DNA of 64,000 nt from Legionella nautarum (GTDB lineage Bacteria; Pseudomonadota; Gammaproteobacteria; Legionellales; Legionellaceae), in NCBI RefSeq assembly GCF_001467895.1, contig NZ_LNYO01000013.1, positions 713,124-777,123 on the forward strand, in the 5' to 3' direction. Of this stretch, positions 59,902-64,000 are shown piece after piece. The notes beneath the pieces are model-generated. The model was not told the origin of the DNA. It saw only the letters and a program-made list of their open reading frames with translations, and made no database searches. Each line of letters opens with the position of its first letter. Within the stretch, counting starts at the first letter, position 1. Both the position numbers and the translations under genes were made by a program.

Positions 59902-61326
59902 ATGACTGAAGTGATTAACACCAACGTGATGTCGCTCAATGCTCAACGCAATTTGAACGCTTCACAAAAAACGATGCAAACAGCGATCCAGCGGCTTTCT
60001 TCGGGTTTAAGAATTAATAGCGCTAAGGATGATGCGGCAGGTATGGCTATTTCCGAAGGGATGACTGCGCAAATAAGAGGTATGGACCAAGCGATTAGAA
60101 ATGCCAATGATGGTATATCCTTATCGCAAACTGCTGAAGGTGCGATGCAAGAAACCACTAGCATTTTACAACGTATGCGCGAACTTGCATTACAATCAGC
60201 CAACTCAACAAATAACACAGACGACCGTCAAGCAATTCAACAGGAAATTACTCAGTTACAAGCTGAATTGGATAGAAACGCCCAAAATACTCAGTTTAAT
60301 GGTCAGCGTATTCTGGATGGTTCATTCCAAAATGCTAGTTTCCAAGTTGGAGCAAATGCTAACCAAACGATTACTTTTTCGATTGGCAGCATTATGTCTT
60401 CAGCAATTGGAGGAATAGCTAGTCAAACAGGTACTGCTGTATCTGCTGCGGCTGCGACAGACATAACAATCAGCCTTGGTGGTGGTGCTCCGGTATCAAT
60501 TAACTCAAGTGCTGGATTTGTAGGTCCCAATGCTAGCCAAGATGCAACTTCAGCTTATGCTAAAGCAGCTGCAATCAATGGTGCCGGTATTGCTGGACTT
60601 CAAGTGACAGCTTCAACCTCTGGTACTCAAACAGTAGGTGCTATCGGTGGTACTGCTGCTGACACTTATAATTTAACTATTAACGGTGTGGCTATATTTA
60701 CTAACACTGACGTTTCTACTGCATTGAGTAACACTCAATTGCGTGATGGTATCAATAGCGTAAGTAGTCAAACTGGTATTGTTGCTAGTTTGAACGGTGG
60801 TGATATTACCCTTACAGCTAGTGATGGACGCAATATCACAGTAACTGAAAGTGGTACTGGCTTTACAGCTGGTACTGATGGACTAACCGTTACTGGCGGC
60901 CCATTCGCAACAGTATTACGTGGTGATTTATCCATTAGCGCAGTAAGTTCAATCGCCATTGGCGGAACTGTAGCTACTTTAGGTCTATCTGCGGCAATTG
61001 CGAAAGATACCTTAGGTGTTAATACGATTGATGTAACTACAGAAGCCGGAGCACAGGCAGCTCTTTTACGTATTGATTCTGCTTTAACTTCGGTGAACTC
61101 GAACCGAGCGGCAATGGGTGCGTTGCAAAATCGCTTCGACTTAACCATTGCTAACTTGCAAAACGTAGAAGAAAACCTTTCAGCAGCACGCAGCCGTATT
61201 CAGGATGCAGACTTCGCTGCAGAGACTTCAAACTTAACGAAAGGTCAAATTTTACAACAAGCAGGTACAGCAATGCTTGCCCAAGCAAATAGCTTGCCTC
61301 AATCTGTGCTGAAGTTACTTGGATAA
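59902..61326 (+). CDS. flaA: Flagellin FlaA
   Basis: Filament subunit, exported by the flagellar type III system. 474 residues. The N-terminal D0/D1 part (1-165) is classic: [51 protein letters not shown]. The C-terminal D1/D0 part (about 385-474) ends [20 protein letters not shown]...[11 protein letters not shown]. The middle (about 170-380) is Thr/Ser/Ala/Gly-rich and low in charge, the variable outer domain. Strong GAGGAG site, sigma-28 promoter upstream, terminator after the stop. In Legionella, flagellin C-terminal residues are sensed by host NAIP5. Confidence 0.97.
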   Translation: MTEVINTNVMSLNAQRNLNASQKTMQTAIQRLSSGLRINSAKDDAAGMAISEGMTAQIRGMDQAIRNANDGISLSQTAEGAMQETTSILQRMRELALQSANSTNNTDDRQAIQQEITQLQAELDRNAQNTQFNGQRILDGSFQNASFQVGANANQTITFSIGSIMSSAIGGIASQTGTAVSAAAATDITISLGGGAPVSINSSAGFVGPNASQDATSAYAKAAAINGAGIAGLQVTASTSGTQTVGAIGGTAADTYNLTINGVAIFTNTDVSTALSNTQLRDGINSVSSQTGIVASLNGGDITLTASDGRNITVTESGTGFTAGTDGLTVTGGPFATVLRGDLSISAVSSIAIGGTVATLGLSAAIAKDTLGVNTIDVTTEAGAQAALLRIDSALTSVNSNRAAMGALQNRFDLTIANLQNVEENLSAARSRIQDADFAAETSNLTKGQILQQAGTAMLAQANSLPQSVLKLLG

Positions 61327-61336
61327 TGTATAATCT

Positions 61337-61370
61337 AACCATCATGCAGGTCATCCTGTATGATGGTTTT
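61337..61370 (+). terminator. Rho-independent terminator after flaA
   Basis: AACCATCATGCAGG (61337-61350) pairs with 61355-61368 across TCAT with one wobble, then runs into TTTT. It starts 10 bases after the flaA stop, so flaA is probably a separate transcript, with partial read-through to the next genes. Confidence 0.8.
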
Positions 61371-61404
61371 ATGCCCAGAAATTCTTAGGGTATAAGGAGA
61401 TGTT

Positions 61405-61686
61405 ATGATGAATGTTGACTTACCAACGATACTTAACTCTTCTCTTTTAGGCTCAACAAAAACCATGGAAGGTAATAATACAACTTTTAATAAAACAACC
61501 CCTCCAACAACTACAGCTGATTCAAGAGAAGCCCTACAAACGGTTAATGAAGCAAGTCGATTATTACAAATAGTCACTTCAAAATTATCTGGAGCTGTTA
61601 TTCGTAAGGTATCTCCTAGCGAATACGCACAACTTATCGCGGTCTTGGATCAGATAATTCGTGACTCAATCGATGAGCAAGTTTGA
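61405..61686 (+). CDS. flaG: FlaG family protein
   Basis: 93 residues between flagellin and fliD, the usual FlaG position. The N-terminal half is a Thr/Asn-rich flexible segment and the C-terminal half is helical (EALQTVNEASRLLQIVTSKL). Sequence match to FlaG is weaker than the positional argument. FlaG affects filament length in other species. AGGAG lies 5 bases before the first of two ATGs. Confidence 0.65.
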   Translation: MMNVDLPTILNSSLLGSTKTMEGNNTTFNKTTPPTTTADSREALQTVNEASRLLQIVTSKLSGAVIRKVSPSEYAQLIAVLDQIIRDSIDEQV

Positions 61687-61748
61687 TTGGCACGATTTTT
61701 GCTGTTAGTTATTTTTTTGTTATTGGGTAAAAGATAAGGATATCAAGC

Positions 61749-63431
61749 GTGCCTAGTATATCATCGCCCGGAATTGGCTCAGGACTTGACGTTAAAGCGA
61801 TTGTTGAGGCTTTAGTTAAATCAGAAATTGCCCCTACTAAAAATAGACTTGATCGGCAAGAGGCCCGTTTGACTACCCAGCTATCAGCTTTGGGTCAAAT
61901 AAAAAGTACTTTAGCAAAATTGCAAACGGCTATGCAGAACCTTACTGATCTTAGCCAATTTCAAGCATTGACCACCTCTGTCAGTGATACGACAGCCTTG
62001 TATGCCACTGTGGTAGGAAGTGACGCGACAGCGGGTAACTACCAAATACAAATTCAACAACTTGCCACGCAGCAAAGTTTAGCGACTATTCCCTATCCTA
62101 GCTCTACTTCAACCATAGGAGACGGATCGCTGACTATTAATTTCGGAACCTATAGCGCCGGCAACACAACCTTTACGCCGAATCCTCTTCAACCGCCGTT
62201 AACGATTAATATCATTCCTGGGCAAGATAATTTACTTGCTATAAAAGATGCGATTAACAGCAGTGGCGCTGGGGTACAAGCGAGTATAGTTCAAGATAAT
62301 TCAGGGGCTAGATTGACTTTGATGAGCACAAACACTGGCTCAGCCTCAGCGATGCAAATTTCGGTAGTTGACAATGATGGGAATAATACCGATCTCTCTG
62401 GCCTCTCTGCCCTAGCCTATGATCCAACCCAAAGTATTACTTCTTTGACGCAAACAATCGCAGCAAATGATAGCATGGTTTATATTAATGGTTTGTTACT
62501 CACACAAAGTTCCAATCAACTTCAAAATGCCATTGAAGGTGTATCGGTTAATCTTCTAAAAGCTCAACCAGGTATCCCCGTTTATCTATCCATTACCAAC
62601 AATCAAAATCAAACTACCACCCTGGTTAATCAATTTATTCAACAATACAACGATACAATGACAACACTTAATTCATTAACTAGTTATAATGCGGAAACCA
62701 AAAAAGGAAGCCCCCTGCAAAGCGATGCAGGTATCCGCATGTTAAAATACAATTTGTCGACTCTAATTGGTCAGCCAATCAATGACTTAGAAGGCCCGCT
62801 ACACAGTCTTGCTGATCTAGGCATAACAACCGATATTAATGGTGTACTCACTCTGGATACTGATACCTATAATACGGCTCTGACTAACTATCCAAACGCC
62901 ATAGCAACTCTTTTTGCCAAATCCGCTACTGCAACCGATCCTAATATCCGTGTTAGCTCCGTAGGACTCGACGTACAAGCTGGACATTACAGTTTAGTAA
63001 TTGATAATTTTGTTCCAGGAACGACTTTGTCAGGTACTATAGGCGGAGTCAATGCCGTCTCCAATGATGGGTTTACTTTAGAAGGAACTGGGCCTTTTGG
63101 CGAACTTAGCCTTGAAGTTTTAGCTGGAGGAGTGGGTAATCGAGGGTACATTAATATTACTGACGGCTTAGCGGTGCAATTTAATAATCTCCTATCGACT
63201 TATCTCGATGACTTCGGCGATCTAGCATCAAGGACTGATCAGATCAATGAAAACTTAAAAGAGATTGACGACCAACGTGAACAACTAGGATTTAGAGCAA
63301 TAACTCTAGCCAATCGATACACCAAGCAATTCACCGCCTTAGATACTTTGTTGATGCAAATGCAAAGTACCAGTCAATTTTTAACACAGCAATTAGCCAA
63401 TCTGCCCCAAATCAATCAAAAAAGGAATTAG
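61749..63431 (+). CDS. fliD: Flagellar filament cap FliD
   Basis: Pentameric cap that folds flagellin at the filament tip. 560 residues, GTG start at 61749 with AAGGA before it. N-terminal SSPGIGSGLDVKAIVEALVK is the FliD signature. Coiled D0 segments flank a variable middle, and the C-terminus (AITLANRYTKQFTALDTLLMQMQSTSQFLTQQL) is typical. Followed after 3 bases by fliS. Confidence 0.95.
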   Translation: MPSISSPGIGSGLDVKAIVEALVKSEIAPTKNRLDRQEARLTTQLSALGQIKSTLAKLQTAMQNLTDLSQFQALTTSVSDTTALYATVVGSDATAGNYQIQIQQLATQQSLATIPYPSSTSTIGDGSLTINFGTYSAGNTTFTPNPLQPPLTINIIPGQDNLLAIKDAINSSGAGVQASIVQDNSGARLTLMSTNTGSASAMQISVVDNDGNNTDLSGLSALAYDPTQSITSLTQTIAANDSMVYINGLLLTQSSNQLQNAIEGVSVNLLKAQPGIPVYLSITNNQNQTTTLVNQFIQQYNDTMTTLNSLTSYNAETKKGSPLQSDAGIRMLKYNLSTLIGQPINDLEGPLHSLADLGITTDINGVLTLDTDTYNTALTNYPNAIATLFAKSATATDPNIRVSSVGLDVQAGHYSLVIDNFVPGTTLSGTIGGVNAVSNDGFTLEGTGPFGELSLEVLAGGVGNRGYINITDGLAVQFNNLLSTYLDDFGDLASRTDQINENLKEIDDQREQLGFRAITLANRYTKQFTALDTLLMQMQSTSQFLTQQLANLPQINQKRN

Positions 63432-63434
63432 ATC

Positions 63435-63830
63435 ATGAAAAATCCTTATACTCAAGCCCATGAGCATTACAAATCCATTGAATTACAAACACGAATTGAG
63501 TCTGCTACTCCCCATGAGCTAATTCATTTACTACTTCAAGGTGCCCGCTCTCATATTGCAACGGCTCAAGGCAATATTCAGAGAAACGAAATTAGCGAAA
63601 AAGGGGCACATATCAGCAAAGCCATTAGTATTATAGAAGGCTTAAAAGTCAGTCTAGATCATGAAAAAGGTGGCGAAATTGCCAGCAATTTAGAAAAATT
63701 GTACGACTATATCCAACAAATCCTCTTGAAAGCAAATCTGCATAATGACCTCGAATTGTTAATTCAAGCGAATTTGTTACTTGCCGATATCCATCAAGCT
63801 TGGCAGGGAATTAAGTTAGAAAATGCGTAG
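63435..63830 (+). CDS. fliS: Flagellin chaperone FliS
   Basis: Binds flagellin in the cytoplasm and stops early polymerisation. 131 residues, starting with Y-x-Q-A style NPYTQAHEHYKSIELQTRIESATPHEL, then the four-helix core with ISKAISIIEGLKVSLDHEKGGEIA. Directly after fliD, as in most flagellar clusters. Confidence 0.95.
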   Translation: MKNPYTQAHEHYKSIELQTRIESATPHELIHLLLQGARSHIATAQGNIQRNEISEKGAHISKAISIIEGLKVSLDHEKGGEIASNLEKLYDYIQQILLKANLHNDLELLIQANLLLADIHQAWQGIKLENA

Positions 63831-63845
63831 TTTGCAGATCGTAGG

Positions 63846-63864
63846 TCGGGCCTCCTTGGCCCGA
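63846..63864. repeat. Inverted repeat after fliS (GTAGGTCGGGCC family)
   Basis: TCGGGCC (63846-63852) and GGCCCGA (63858-63864) around TCCTT, preceded by CGTAGG. It resembles the CGTAGGTTGG palindrome at 14458 in its flank. The remaining 136 bases to the window end show no gene. Confidence 0.55.
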
Positions 63865-64000
63865 TAAACTCATTTCTATGCTAGAAGCAAGATCCTCAGA
63901 CTGAATTTGTCAATCATTCTAAACAGGAATAGCGCCTGAACATAATTAGTTGTAATGCGATCCATTATATGTTCAAATTGCCATCATTTAGATTGTTATA

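Noticed and set aside
60768..61148. 126-codon open frame opposite flagellin
   Set aside because: Mirror of the flagellin outer domain; no start signals.
1..64000. CRISPR arrays, tRNA or rRNA genes, insertion sequences, integrases
   Set aside because: Looked for direct-repeat arrays, TPsiC-arm and cloverleaf patterns, transposase and recombinase motifs; none seen. DUF2513 alone is not enough to claim a prophage.

Overview
The window looks like chromosome from a Legionella or close relative (Legionellales, Gammaproteobacteria). Coding DNA is AT-rich. Housekeeping blocks have gammaproteobacterial order (rlmD-relA, leuS-lptE-holA-nadD, accD-folC-SPOR-cvpA). The flagellar cluster is flaA-flaG-fliD-fliS behind a textbook sigma-28 promoter. 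Between these blocks are lysine/asparagine-rich, eukaryote-interaction-like proteins of the kind such bacteria deliver through a Dot/Icm type IV secretion system. The genus call is an inference from this combination; no rRNA or other marker is present.
Layout. 0-1.7 kb: serine biosynthesis (partial phosphoserine phosphatase-like HAD protein, then SerA). 1.7-20.8 kb: an accessory stretch of probable effectors and unknowns, including three unrelated-looking proteins with Cys-His-Asp triads (5.9, 7.7 and 18.9 kb), a 728-residue protein with an IQ-like motif and a probable 3' frameshift, a pentapeptide-repeat protein, and membrane-segment proteins. Within it sit backbone genes: mntP, an MsbA-like ABC exporter, a yqjD/yqjE/yqjK-like trio and the glyoxylate shunt operon aceB-aceA. 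20.4-38 kb, mostly minus strand: DUF2513 protein, MFS transporter, anmK, tatD-type nuclease, a flavin disulfide reductase (plus), a 717-residue exported protein, ATP-dependent 5-oxoprolinase, an Aquifex-type aconitase, relA and rlmD. 38-42.4 kb, plus: HDAC-family deacetylase, MFS transporter and a quinol-dependent nitric oxide reductase gene broken by one in-frame stop. 42.5-49 kb, minus: thiolase plus 3-hydroxyacyl-CoA dehydrogenase/enoyl-CoA hydratase (beta-oxidation), and aldehyde dehydrogenase plus saccharopine dehydrogenase (lysine catabolism). 49-59.5 kb: lnt, leuS, lptE, holA, nadD (plus) facing accD, folC, SPOR protein, cvpA (minus). 59.8-63.8 kb: the flagellin cluster.
How it fits together. 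The metabolic genes suit an amino-acid- and lipid-using intracellular bacterium: lysine degradation to 2-aminoadipate, 5-oxoproline to glutamate, beta-oxidation to acetyl-CoA, the glyoxylate bypass to keep that carbon, and RelA/flagellin for the stringent-response-linked switch to motility. Several imperfect palindromes of at least three families are scattered in intergenic gaps.
Strongest leads: the three Cys-His-Asp proteins, the stop-interrupted nitric oxide reductase, the frameshifted IQ-motif protein, the saccharopine-pathway pair, and an aconitase lacking one usual cluster cysteine. I found no wholly new multi-gene system that I could defend. No tRNA, rRNA, CRISPR array, insertion sequence or integrase was seen.
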